From the NCBI RefSeq assembly GCF_030269445.1, contig NZ_BSTJ01000020.1:1-64000 (forward strand): a DNA stretch of 64,000 nt. Reading direction: 5' to 3'. Both the position numbers and the translations under genes were made by a program. The notes under the pieces were generated by a model. That model had not been told where the DNA came from and searched no databases. It was given only the letters and a program-made list of their open reading frames with translations. Of the stretch, positions 1-7,679 are shown piece after piece. The stretch's first letter is position 1; every line of letters begins with the position of its first letter. The stretch is from Actinoallomurus iriomotensis (lineage in GTDB: Bacteria; Actinomycetota; Actinomycetes; Streptosporangiales; Streptosporangiaceae).

Positions 1-246
1 CGTTACGGTGCGGCATGGGGGCCTTTCTGGTCGATGTAGATGTCGCAATCCACACCGAGCCAGAAGGCCCTCACCTATTTCAAGATCATCCACCCGTGTC
101 GCCGTACCAACCTCCGTGGTCAGTACAACTAGGCCTCGACGTGATGACCACCCTCCCGGAGGGCTTCCACCATCCGGTTCACGGCTACGTCGGACTGCAC
201 ATCATGTACCGGCGGCTTTGAGGATCCGCCACGAACAGGCCGGCCG
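1..246. other. No supported gene at window start
   Basis: I see no credible gene here. Short open frames run through it on the plus strand, but none has a good ribosome site or a recognisable motif. The base composition is less GC-rich than the neighbouring genes, with stretches such as a run of mixed A/T around 75-135, which suggests intergenic or decayed sequence. A plus-strand frame ending at a TAG near 130 could be the tail of a gene that starts outside the window, but nothing in it identifies a family. Confidence 0.4.
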
Positions 247-819
247 CTAGTGGGTGAAGCGGGCCAGGAGGAGCGCCAGCCTGCGGTCGTGCTGCTCGCG
301 AGGGGTCCTGCCGCCGCGGGTGAGTGTCACCAGGCCGTGCAGGGCCGCCCAGAAGGTCTCGGTCAGCAGGCCGAGATCGTCGCTGCCCGCGTGCGGCCGG
401 ATGGCCTCCGCCAACTCGGCGAAGCCCGCCTGTAGGACGGCCGGAGCCTGGGGCGTGGCGAACGGCAGGTCGAGCTTCTGGCCGAACATCGCGTCGTAGA
501 GGGCCGGACGCCGGTCGGCGAACCTGATGTAGGCCGTGCTCACCTCGGCGACGGCACGCCTGGCGTCCGGTGTCGAGGTACGGGCCGTGCGCAGATCGAC
601 GGCCAGGTCGGCACAGCCTTCCACCGCGACGGCCGCCATGATCGCGTCTTTGCCCTTGAAGTGGCTGTAGAGCACCGGCTGGCTGTACTCGATCCGTTCG
701 GCCAGCCGCCGGATCGTCACCGCCTCCCAGCCTTCCGCCTCGGCCAGTTCCCGGGCCGCCGCGATGATCATCCGCTCCCGCTCCGCACGTTCGCGCCGTC
801 GGCGCGTCTGGATCGACAT
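247..819 (-). CDS. TetR-family transcriptional regulator
   Basis: A 190-residue DNA-binding repressor-type protein. An arginine-rich N-terminal tail leads into a TetR helix-turn-helix at about residues 34-58 (TIRRLAERIEYSQPVLYSHF is the recognition region). The C-terminal part, with a conserved WAALHGLVTL segment near residue 160, resembles the WHG ligand domain of this family. It is transcribed away from the DUF4267/cupin genes, and two matching palindromes lie in the shared gap, one 10 bp before this start. I infer it represses itself and the divergent pair. The ligand is unknown. Confidence 0.9.
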   Translation of the reverse strand: MSIQTRRRRERAERERMIIAAARELAEAEGWEAVTIRRLAERIEYSQPVLYSHFKGKDAIMAAVAVEGCADLAVDLRTARTSTPDARRAVAEVSTAYIRFADRRPALYDAMFGQKLDLPFATPQAPAVLQAGFAELAEAIRPHAGSDDLGLLTETFWAALHGLVTLTRGGRTPREQHDRRLALLLARFTH

Positions 820-828
820 GTGTCGACT

Positions 829-891
829 CTAGCGGCGCTAGCGTTATTGTCGATGCTCTGCTAACGTCGACCTCGTTCCTAGCAACGCTAG
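829..891. promoter_or_regulatory. Paired TetR-type operators CTAGC-N3-GCTAG
   Basis: Two copies of the dyad CTAGC-N3-GCTAG lie at 829-841 and 879-891, spaced 50 bp start to start, in the gap between the divergent TetR gene and the DUF4267 gene. One copy sits just ahead of each gene's start. The spacers differ (GGC, AAC) while the arms are identical, which is what a binding site should look like. Binding by the adjacent TetR protein is inferred. Confidence 0.8.
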
Positions 892-905
892 ATACGGAGA
901 AGCGG

Positions 906-1277
906 ATGCTCACCCCCATTGCCTACGGCCTTGCGATCGTCCTCAACCTGTTCATCGTGTTCATCGGAGCCCGCTTTCTGCTCGTCCCCCGCGCCGCGGC
1001 CGCCGGCTATGGCGTCCCGGCGAAGAAAGACGGTGACTCCGCCTATCTCACGATCAAGGGTTTGCGCGACGGCAGTTACGGCCTGCTCGGGCTGGCCCTG
1101 CTGGCCTTCGCCGGTGCCCACGCCGCGGCGTGGTTCATGCTGGTCGTCGCCATCAATCCCCTGGGCGACACCGTGGTCGTGCTGCGCAACGGCGGCACCA
1201 AGGCGGTCGCGTTCGGTGTCCACTTCGCCACCGCCGTGATCGTCCTGGTGAACGCCGCCCTGCTCTTCGCCGTCTGA
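906..1277 (+). CDS. DUF4267 family small membrane protein
   Basis: A 123-residue integral membrane protein with about four hydrophobic helices (residues 5-27, 53-73, 76-92 and 100-122). The pattern fits the DUF4267 family, including the short loop with KGLRDGSYGLLGLALL. The start at 906 has a GGAGAAGC ribosome site just upstream and follows the second operator copy directly. The cupin gene lies 37 bp downstream on the same strand, so the two are probably one operon under the divergent TetR protein. Biochemical role unknown. Confidence 0.8.
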   Translation: MLTPIAYGLAIVLNLFIVFIGARFLLVPRAAAAGYGVPAKKDGDSAYLTIKGLRDGSYGLLGLALLAFAGAHAAAWFMLVVAINPLGDTVVVLRNGGTKAVAFGVHFATAVIVLVNAALLFAV

Positions 1278-1314
1278 CGCCCTTCAACCGCCGGCAATAG
1301 GAAAGGATCCGACC

Positions 1315-1809
1315 ATGTCTCTGCTCGTCCCCGACTTCACCGAGTCCGTGATCGTCCGCTCCGCCGACGCCGAGGTCGTCGGCCGAGCCCCCACGACCAT
1401 CCGCCTGCTGGCCGACGCCAGTGCCACCGGCGGCGCCCTGTCGACTCAGCGCGTCACCCTCACCGACGGCGCCGACGGCGCCAAGCCGCATCACCACGCC
1501 AACTCGGCCGAAATGTTCTACCTGCTCGACGGCGCGGCCCAACTCCTGTCCGGAGACCAGGTCATCACCGCGGAACGCGGCGACCTCGTCATCGTCCCGC
1601 CTGGTCTGGCTCACGCCTTCGCCGCCGCCCCGGGCCACGACGCCGACATCCTCATCGTCATCACCCCGGGCGTGGAGCGCTTCGAGTACTTCCGCCACCT
1701 CGAACGCATCGCCTACGGCGAACGGCCGCCTGAATCCCTCCTGGAGGTCCAGGAGCTCTACGACACCTACTTTCGGCCCAGCGCCCCGTGGGACCAGGCC
1801 CGGACCTGA
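1315..1809 (+). CDS. Cupin domain protein
   Basis: A 164-residue single-domain cupin. Metal-binding motif 1 is visible as HHHANSAEMFYLLDG at about residues 58-72, with PPGLAHAF (His near residue 100) as motif 2. Such proteins are metal-dependent dioxygenases, isomerases or small-molecule sensors; the substrate cannot be told. A good AGGAAAGG site precedes the ATG. It is second in a likely two-gene operon with the DUF4267 protein and is closed by a strong hairpin 8 bp after its stop. Confidence 0.85.
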   Translation: MSLLVPDFTESVIVRSADAEVVGRAPTTIRLLADASATGGALSTQRVTLTDGADGAKPHHHANSAEMFYLLDGAAQLLSGDQVITAERGDLVIVPPGLAHAFAAAPGHDADILIVITPGVERFEYFRHLERIAYGERPPESLLEVQELYDTYFRPSAPWDQART

Positions 1810-1817
1810 CTCTCGGA

Positions 1818-1851
1818 CAGCCGTAAGGCCCGCGAGCGGGCCTTACGGCTG
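1818..1851. terminator. Perfect 15-bp hairpin terminator
   Basis: Perfect inverted repeat with 15-bp arms (1818-1832 and 1837-1851) and a CGAG loop, eight bases after the cupin stop. No long T-run follows, as is common in actinomycete terminators. It also faces the end of the minus-strand gene at 1887, so it may act in both directions. Confidence 0.75.
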
Positions 1852-1886
1852 CCGCGTCAGCGAGAGCGGCCCCGGTGCGGACGGCA

Positions 1887-2075
1887 TCAGGACTCCATCG
1901 TGGTGTAGCGGGCGCGTCGCCGGGCGACATCCGGGTCGAGGCCTTCGACGAGTGCCCAGATGCCCGCGACCCGCTCGGCCCAGGCGTCGGGCGGGAGACC
2001 GCCGAGGCCCTCGGCCGCGAGGTCGTCGATCGCTCGGGTGAGGCTGGCCAGCCGCTCGCCATGAGTAGAACACAT
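1887..2075 (-). CDS. Small SOS-type protein resembling the 13E12/DUF222 N-terminus
   Basis: A 62-residue protein beginning MCST, then a leucine- and alanine-rich helical stretch with GLGGLPPDAWAERVAGIWALVEGLDP. From memory, 13E12-repeat (DUF222) proteins of mycobacteria also begin MCST because their start codon is inside a LexA box. The same is seen here: the ATG at 2073-2075 is the central ATG of the box at 2066-2081. Only an N-terminal-like helical part is present; the long body and HNH nuclease of 13E12 proteins are absent, so this is either a free-standing short relative or a remnant. Function unknown; DNA-damage induction is inferred. Confidence 0.65.
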   Translation of the reverse strand: MCSTHGERLASLTRAIDDLAAEGLGGLPPDAWAERVAGIWALVEGLDPDVARRRARYTTMES

Positions 2076-2081
2076 GTTCGA
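2066..2081 (-). promoter_or_regulatory. LexA (SOS) box overlapping a start codon
   Basis: On the minus strand the 16-mer reads TCGAACATGTGTTCTA. The actinobacterial/Gram-positive SOS box is TCGAAC-N4-GTTCGA, so 11 of 12 defined bases match. The ATG inside the spacer region is the start of the 62-residue gene, so LexA bound here would block both promoter escape and the start region. Confidence 0.8.
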
Positions 2082-2249
2082 AGTCTAGCGTGATCCACCG
2101 ACATCCGAGTGGCTTTACGAGACCTCTGAAGCGACGTTCAGCCTGGGGCGGACGCGACCCGGCGGTCCAGTGACCAGAGGGTCAGGAACAGCTTGCCCCC
2201 GGGCACCGACAGATTCCGCCACCCCGCACACGCGGCGAACGCGCCCTGG

Positions 2250-3788
2250 TCACCTGGCCGGATCCGCCGACTCGCCGAACCACTCCCGTACGGCCTCACC
2301 GAGCTCGGCGACGTCGGCGCCCGCCCAGGCGACGTGGCCGTCGGGCCGTACGAGAAGAGCGTCCGGAAGTTCGCCGACCTCGGCGTCCTCCGATGACGAC
2401 GACACGACTCCCGTGACGACCGAGATCCGATCCGCCCACGGCCGTACCGCCTCGCGGACGTCCGCGCGGTCGGACAGGTCGAGCAGCAGCGCCCCCGCCC
2501 GGCGCGACAGGTCGGCGACCTGCGTCTCCCCGGTGGCGGTCTTCAGCGCGAGATCGGGGCAGTACCGGCCGGCGAGCGGATGGTCACCGGCCGCCCCGTA
2601 CCGGATGTCCAGCTCGCCCATCAGGTCCGTGAGCAGGCGGTTCGCCTCCGGCGTCTCCGCGAGCATCGTGAAGATGTCCCGCAGCGCGTCCACGCGCGGC
2701 CCCGGCCGCAGCAGCGCCACCTGCGCCCGCGTGTTGTGCAGGACCCGCTCCGCGACCGGGTGGCGTTCGGTGGAGTAGGTGTCCAGCAGTCCGGGCGGCG
2801 CCCATCCCCGTACGGTCGCGGCGAGCTTCCAGCCGAGGTTGATCGCGTCCCCGAGACCGAGGTGCAGGCCCTGGCCGCCGAAGGGCGGATGGACGTGCGC
2901 CGCGTCGCCCGCCAGCAGCACCCGGCCCCGCCGGTACGTCGAGGCCTGACGCGTGTTGTCGGTGAACCTCGTCACCGAGTGCACCGCCGTGATCGTCACC
3001 GACGTCTCCGACACGCGCCGTACCGCGGCCTCCAGCTCCGCTTGGGTGATCGGGGCGTTCCGGTCGGCCGGCGGCCCGTCGAACTCCGCGACGAGGACCC
3101 GCTGCGGGTGCGGCCCGTGGACCATGAGGCCGCGCGGCATCCGGTGCCAGCCCATGGGCGCGAACTCCGGGTCGTCGAAGTCGGCCATCGCCTGGTAGGC
3201 GGTCATGATGCCGTCGAGGCCCGGGAAGTCGAAGCCGGCCGCCTTGCGCACCGCGCTGCGTCCCCCGTCGCAGCCCACGAGCCACCGCGCCCGCAGCTCG
3301 TACGGGCCGTCCGGCCCCGCGACGGTCACCGTGACGCCGGAGGCGTCCTGGTCCAACGCCTCGACGGCATGTCCGCGCCGGATCTCCGCCCCCGTCGACC
3401 GCGCCCGGGTCTCCAGCGCCTCCTCGATGCGCTGTTGCGGTGCGAGCACGAACGCGCTCGACGTGGACGAGCCGCCGCGCAGGATCCACAGGCCCGCGAA
3501 GTGGCCCCGCGGCGCCCCGCCGCCCGGGGCGGTCTTCGACTGCAGGCTGCCCGCGCCCGGCTTGCGGCCGCCCATGAGGTCGGCGATCGAGGGCAGATCG
3601 CCGAGCAGGTCGACGACGCCCCGGCGGGTGAGGATGTCGGCTCCCCGGCCGCTCACCGCGCCCGCCTTGAGCGTGGGATCGATCGCCTCCCGGCGTTCGA
3701 GCACGACGGTACGGATCCCGTACGCGCGCAGCTCGCAGGCGAGGAAGAGCCCGATGGGGCCGGCCCCCGAAATGATCACGTCGTACAT
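2250..3788 (-). CDS. FAD-dependent aromatic monooxygenase (PHBH fold)
   Basis: A 512-residue flavoprotein hydroxylase of the p-hydroxybenzoate hydroxylase fold, as used on polyketide aromatics, rifamycins and phenols. Visible motifs: dinucleotide-binding GAGPIG at residues 8-13, the GCDGGRSAVR motif near 172-182, and the FAD ribityl motif GDAAHVHPPFGGQG near 294-307. The last ~90 residues form the thioredoxin-like tail typical of the longer members. It is divergent from a TetR gene with three operators between them, so it is probably induced by its substrate or a related toxin. Substrate unknown. Confidence 0.9.
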   Translation of the reverse strand: MYDVIISGAGPIGLFLACELRAYGIRTVVLERREAIDPTLKAGAVSGRGADILTRRGVVDLLGDLPSIADLMGGRKPGAGSLQSKTAPGGGAPRGHFAGLWILRGGSSTSSAFVLAPQQRIEEALETRARSTGAEIRRGHAVEALDQDASGVTVTVAGPDGPYELRARWLVGCDGGRSAVRKAAGFDFPGLDGIMTAYQAMADFDDPEFAPMGWHRMPRGLMVHGPHPQRVLVAEFDGPPADRNAPITQAELEAAVRRVSETSVTITAVHSVTRFTDNTRQASTYRRGRVLLAGDAAHVHPPFGGQGLHLGLGDAINLGWKLAATVRGWAPPGLLDTYSTERHPVAERVLHNTRAQVALLRPGPRVDALRDIFTMLAETPEANRLLTDLMGELDIRYGAAGDHPLAGRYCPDLALKTATGETQVADLSRRAGALLLDLSDRADVREAVRPWADRISVVTGVVSSSSEDAEVGELPDALLVRPDGHVAWAGADVAELGEAVREWFGESADPAR

Positions 3789-3796
3789 CAGTGCCC

Positions 3797-3849
3797 CCTT
3801 AACACCGTTAAGGACTTAACGCCGTTAAGGATCCCTGAACAGTGTTAAG
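3797..3849. promoter_or_regulatory. Three tandem TetR operators CTTAAC-N3-GTTAAG
   Basis: Three dyads fill the gap between the monooxygenase and the TetR gene: 3797-3813 (CCTTAAC-N3-GTTAAGG), 3815-3829 (CTTAAC-N3-GTTAAG) and 3835-3849 (one mismatch, CTGAAC-N3-GTTAAG). Centres are 17 and 20 bp apart, so dimers would lie on about the same or neighbouring DNA faces. The AT-rich arms stand out against the GC-rich background. Confidence 0.85.
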
Positions 3850-3870
3850 TTGTCAACGAGGGAGGTGGCG

Positions 3871-4491
3871 ATGGCGCTCGACCGCGAGAAGGTGCTGGAC
3901 ACGGCCCTGCGGCTCATCGACGAGGTGGGGCTGGACGGCCTCTCACTGCGCCGGCTGGCCAAGGAGCTCGGCGTCCAGGCGCCGGCGCTCTACTGGCACT
4001 TCTCCAGCAAGAAGGAGCTGCTCGACCACCTCGTCGCCGCCGCCAACGACCGCGCCGAGCAGGGCACGACCGGCCTCCCCGCCCCCGGCGAGACCTGGGA
4101 CGAGTGGCTGGCCGAGGGCATGCGGGTACGGCGTCGCGCGATGCTGGCCCACCGCGACGGGGCGCGCCTCGCGTCCGGCAACCGGCCCACGCCCGACAGC
4201 TTCCCGCGCATCGAACGCACGCTGGGCGTGCTGGTCGAGGCCGGCTTCACCCCCGAAGACGCGGCGCGCGCCGTCATCGTCCTCGGCCACTACGTGAGCG
4301 GCTTCGTCCTCGACGAGCAGGGCGACGCCGATCGCGAGGACGACGAACCGCCCGCCCTCGACCCCGAGGAGTTCCCTCTCCTCGCCGCCGGAGGCAAGGC
4401 CGTTCTCGAGCGCGACACACTGTTCGAGTACGGCCTGCAATGCCTGCTCGACGGGATGCGCGCCCAGGTCAACGGCGTACCGCGCCCATGA
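3871..4491 (+). CDS. TetR-family regulator (TetR class, long C-terminal domain)
   Basis: A 206-residue repressor with the N-terminal helix-turn-helix at about residues 22-45 (LSLRRLAKELGVQAPALYWHF). The order of segments and the later GHYVSGFVLDEQ region match the tetracycline-repressor-like C-terminal domain. An in-frame TTG exists at 3850, but the ATG at 3871 is preceded by GGGAGGTGG at the right distance, so it is preferred. It is divergent from the flavin monooxygenase and very probably controls it through the three CTTAAC dyads. Its 3' end overlaps the convergent MATE gene by 23 bp. Confidence 0.92.
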   Translation: MALDREKVLDTALRLIDEVGLDGLSLRRLAKELGVQAPALYWHFSSKKELLDHLVAAANDRAEQGTTGLPAPGETWDEWLAEGMRVRRRAMLAHRDGARLASGNRPTPDSFPRIERTLGVLVEAGFTPEDAARAVIVLGHYVSGFVLDEQGDADREDDEPPALDPEEFPLLAAGGKAVLERDTLFEYGLQCLLDGMRAQVNGVPRP

Positions 4492-5785
4492 CGAGCCATG
4501 CGTCGTCGCGTGCGCGCACGCCCAGCGTGACCAGCCGCGCGGCCATCCACACCCCGATCGCCAGCCACAGCGCCACCAGCCCGCCGCCGTAGGCGTGCAC
4601 GAGCCAGGCGGCCGGCAGGAACGCCACCGTCTGGATCACCCCCGCCATCGCCAGATAGCCCTGGTCGCCCGCGCCGATCAGCACACCGTCCAGCACGAAC
4701 ACCACGCCCGCGATCGGCTCCAGCAGCGCCACCACGACGAGCGCGGCGAGCAGCTGGGACCGTACGGACGGGTCGGAGGTGAACAGGTTCGGCAGCCAGG
4801 GGCGGAAGGCCAGCACGAGCAGGGCGAACAGCACGCCGGCCGCGATGCCCCACTGGATCATCCGCCGGGTCGCCGCGCGGGCTCCGGCGGCGTCCGAGGC
4901 GCCCAGGTACCGGCCGGTGATGGCCTGTCCGGCGATCGCGATGGCGTCGAGCGCGAAGGCCAGCAGGTTCCAGACGTTCGAGGCGATCTGGTGGGCGGCG
5001 ATCTCGACGTCGCCCATGCGCGCGGCCACCGCCGTGCCGAGGATGAGCACGACCCGCAGGCTCAGCGTGCGGATCATCAGGTTGAACCCGGCGCTCGCCG
5101 ACGCGCGTACGCCCCGCGCGTCCGGCCGGAGCGGCGCGCCGTGCCGCCGGGCGCCGCGCGCGACCGCCCCGGCGTACAGGATCGCCCCGCCCGTCTGCGC
5201 CAGCACCGTCGCCCAGGCCGACCCCGCGATGCCCCAGCCGAGCACGAGCACGAAGATGGCGCCGAGCGCGGCGTTGACCGTGAACATGCCCACGGACACG
5301 TACAGCGGCGTGCGGGTGTCCTGCATGCCGCGCAGCACTCCGGTGCCGGCCAGCACGATCAGCATCCCGGGCGCCCCGAACAGGCTGATGTGCAGGTACG
5401 TCTCGGCCTGCGGCGCCACCGCGGCGGACGCTCCGAACGCGTCGACGACGGCCGGTGCCAGCGGCCAGCCGACCGCGATGACGACGGCGCCGATGAGCGC
5501 GGCGAGCCAGATGCCGTCGACGCCCTGGCGGATCGCCTCACGCAGGTTCCCGGCACCGATCTGCCGCGCGACCGACGCGGTCGTCCCGTACGCGAGGAAG
5601 ACGCACACGCTCACGAACGTGGACAGGATCTGGCCGGCCACGCCGAGCGCGCCGAGCGGAACGGTGCCGAGACGCCCGACGATCGCCGAGTCGGTGAGCA
5701 GGAACAGCGGCTCGGCCACCAGCGCGCCGAACGCGGGCAGCGCGAGCCGCAGGATCTCCGAGTCGTGCGGGTGCCGAAACGCCAC
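4469..5785 (-). CDS. MATE family efflux transporter
   Basis: A 438-residue membrane protein with about twelve hydrophobic helices in two similar halves, as in MATE/DinF proteins, which export cationic drugs or metabolites using Na+ or H+ gradients. Family-like motifs include LTDSAIVGRLGTVPLGALGVAGQ near residue 30-55 and the VNAALGAIFV segment near 180. The start codon is GTG at 5785. In Streptomyces a MATE gene also sits next to dnaB, so this neighbourhood is conserved. The gene overlaps the end of the convergent TetR gene; the control of the two may not be linked. Confidence 0.92.
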   Translation of the reverse strand: MAFRHPHDSEILRLALPAFGALVAEPLFLLTDSAIVGRLGTVPLGALGVAGQILSTFVSVCVFLAYGTTASVARQIGAGNLREAIRQGVDGIWLAALIGAVVIAVGWPLAPAVVDAFGASAAVAPQAETYLHISLFGAPGMLIVLAGTGVLRGMQDTRTPLYVSVGMFTVNAALGAIFVLVLGWGIAGSAWATVLAQTGGAILYAGAVARGARRHGAPLRPDARGVRASASAGFNLMIRTLSLRVVLILGTAVAARMGDVEIAAHQIASNVWNLLAFALDAIAIAGQAITGRYLGASDAAGARAATRRMIQWGIAAGVLFALLVLAFRPWLPNLFTSDPSVRSQLLAALVVVALLEPIAGVVFVLDGVLIGAGDQGYLAMAGVIQTVAFLPAAWLVHAYGGGLVALWLAIGVWMAARLVTLGVRARDDAWLVMGAVRR

Positions 5786-6093
5786 AATTCGCCACCGTAA
5801 CCCACAAAGGCTCGTTGTCGCTTACCGGGTGCTGTGGGCAGCCTGTGGATGACGCGGCTCGGAGGTTTCTTCAACTCACAGGCGGTGGACGGCATTTCCG
5901 CAGCTCACGATGGTCGTCCTCACGAGCGGCGCGGAAATCCACACGTTGTCCACAGGTGCTGTGCACAGCCACCTCGGCGTGTATGCACAGGCCGTCCACA
6001 GGGCCCTCCACAGCCGCCTTTGCGTAAGCACGGGACAGCACCCAAACTGTCGGAGCGGTGAGATAGATGTGAACACGGGGGCGACAGGGGGGT
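5786..6093. promoter_or_regulatory. dnaB upstream region with DnaA-box-like cluster
   Basis: This 308-bp gene-free stretch is less GC-rich than its neighbours and holds repeated CCACA/TGTGG words. TTGTCCACA at 5946-5954 is a perfect actinobacterial DnaA box; CCGTCCACA (5992-6000), TGTGGATGA (5844-5852, reverse) and CCCTCCACA (6004-6012) are weaker matches, and TGTGCACA lies at 5960-5967. It must hold the promoters of the divergent MATE and dnaB genes. Control of dnaB by DnaA, or DnaA titration, is an inference. It lacks the dnaA/dnaN neighbours expected of oriC. Confidence 0.6.
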
Positions 6094-7452
6094 GTGGATG
6101 TGAGTGTCACCGAGATGTCGTCACACGAGAGCGAGTTCGAGCGCACGCCACCGCACGACCTGGCGGCCGAGCAGTGCGTGCTCGGCAGCATGCTGCTCTC
6201 CCAGACGGCCATCGCCGAGGTCATCGAGATGGTCCAGCCTCGCGACTTCTACCGTCCCGCCCACCAGACCGTCTTCGACCGCATCCTCGACCTGTACGGC
6301 CGCGGCGACCCCGTCGACGCGATCACCATCAAGGACGAGCTGCTCAAGCGCGGCGAGCTGAGCCGCATCGGCGACGCGCCCTACCTCCACACCCTCGTCG
6401 CGTCGGTGCCCACGGCCGCCAACGCCGGCTACTACGCCAAGATCGTCCAGGAGAAGGCCGTCCTGCGGCGGCTGGTCGAGGTCGGCACGCGCATCGCGCA
6501 GCTCGGCTACAGCACCGACGGCGCCGACGCCGACGACCTGCTCGACCGCGCGCAGGCCGAGGTGTACGCCATCGCCGACAAGCGGTCCGGCGAGGACTAC
6601 GCGCCGCTGAGCGACATCATGCCGGGCGCCCTGGACGAGATCGAGGCCATCGGCAGCCGCGGCGGTCAGATGGTCGGCGTCCCGACGGGCTTCACCGACC
6701 TCGACGCCCTCACCAACGGCCTCCACTCCGGCCAAATGATCATCGTCGCCGCCCGTCCGGCCATCGGCAAGTCGACCCTGGCCCTGGATTTCGCCCGGGC
6801 CGCGGCGATCAAGCACCAGTTGGCCACGGTGGTGTTCAGCCTCGAAATGGGGCGCAACGAGATCACCATGCGTTTGCTGTCCGCCGAGGCTCGGGTCGCC
6901 CTGCACGCGATGCGGTCGGGCTCGATGAACGACGAGGACTGGACCCGCCTGGCCCGCCGCATGAGCGAGGTCGCCGAGGCGCCGCTGTTCATCGACGACT
7001 CGCCGAACATGTCGATGATGGAGATCCGCGCCAAGTGCCGGCGCCTCAAGCAGCAGCACGACCTGCGCCTGGTCATCATCGACTATCTGCAGCTCATGCA
7101 GTCCGGAAAGCGTGTCGAGAGCCGCCAGGTCGAGGTGTCGGAGTTCTCCCGGTCGCTGAAGCTCCTCGCGAAGGAGCTGGAAGTACCGGTCATCGCGTTG
7201 TCCCAGCTCAACCGAGGCCCTGAGCAGCGAACCGACAAAAAGCCCATGGTGTCGGACCTGCGCGAATCGGGATCAATTGAACAAGATGCCGACATGGTGA
7301 TCCTGCTCCACCGTGAGGACGCGTACGAGAAGGAGTCGCCGCGCGCCGGTGAGGCCGACCTGATCGTGGCCAAGCACCGTAACGGCCCGACCGCGACCGT
7401 CACCGTCGCCTTCCAGGGGCACTACAGCCGCTTCGTCGACATGGCCCACTGA
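6094..7452 (+). CDS. dnaB: Replicative DNA helicase DnaB
   Basis: The hexameric helicase that unwinds DNA ahead of the replication fork. At 452 residues it is the usual size with no intein. The N-terminal primase-interacting domain (residues ~18-120, beginning PPHDLAAEQCVLGSMLLS) is followed by a RecA-like motor: Walker A RPAIGKST at 221-228, Walker B LVIIDYLQLM near 325, and the SDLRESGSIEQDADMV segment near 395. GTG at 6094 or the in-frame GTG at 6100 could be the start; a G-rich ribosome site at 6086-6092 fits the second slightly better. A DnaA-box-like cluster lies just upstream. Confidence 0.97.
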   Translation: MDVSVTEMSSHESEFERTPPHDLAAEQCVLGSMLLSQTAIAEVIEMVQPRDFYRPAHQTVFDRILDLYGRGDPVDAITIKDELLKRGELSRIGDAPYLHTLVASVPTAANAGYYAKIVQEKAVLRRLVEVGTRIAQLGYSTDGADADDLLDRAQAEVYAIADKRSGEDYAPLSDIMPGALDEIEAIGSRGGQMVGVPTGFTDLDALTNGLHSGQMIIVAARPAIGKSTLALDFARAAAIKHQLATVVFSLEMGRNEITMRLLSAEARVALHAMRSGSMNDEDWTRLARRMSEVAEAPLFIDDSPNMSMMEIRAKCRRLKQQHDLRLVIIDYLQLMQSGKRVESRQVEVSEFSRSLKLLAKELEVPVIALSQLNRGPEQRTDKKPMVSDLRESGSIEQDADMVILLHREDAYEKESPRAGEADLIVAKHRNGPTATVTVAFQGHYSRFVDMAH

Positions 7453-7505
7453 CCTCCTCCAGAGCCGTGTAGGGTCCGCGTTTCGATGTCGTAGTCCGCA
7501 TTTCC

Positions 7506-7604
7506 GTGTCGTCTGCCGGTTTCTACCCGTTTCACCCTCCTGAGCTGGGCGAACAGCTGCGCGATCTTCGTTACCCCGCCGCCGCCGACCCCGATGAGGA
7601 GTGA
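7506..7604 (+). CDS. Possible 32-residue ORF, perhaps a remnant
   Basis: A GTG-started frame of 32 codons (ending LRYPAAADPDEE) lies between dnaB and the sigma factor gene. Its stop is followed by a second GTG at 7610 placed eight bases after a GAGGAG ribosome site, but that second frame runs into the antisense of the sigma factor gene and ends near 7748. The arrangement looks like the start of an older operon cut short at about 7680. I do not recognise either product, and the short frame may be chance. Confidence 0.25.
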   Translation: MSSAGFYPFHPPELGEQLRDLRYPAAADPDEE

Positions 7605-7679
7605 GGGGCGTGACGGGTGATCTACCGGCAGTCCGTGCCGGTGCCGACGGCGCGGTCTCCAGAGCCGCTCCCGGCGGGC

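Noticed and set aside
2250-4491. A secondary-metabolite cluster around the flavin monooxygenase
   Set aside because: No PKS, NRPS, terpene or carrier genes occur in the window; the gene fits a regulated single-enzyme module.
5844-6012. The DnaA-box-like cluster as the chromosome origin
   Set aside because: dnaA, dnaN and a DnaA-box array of oriC size are absent; only dnaB and a MATE gene flank it.
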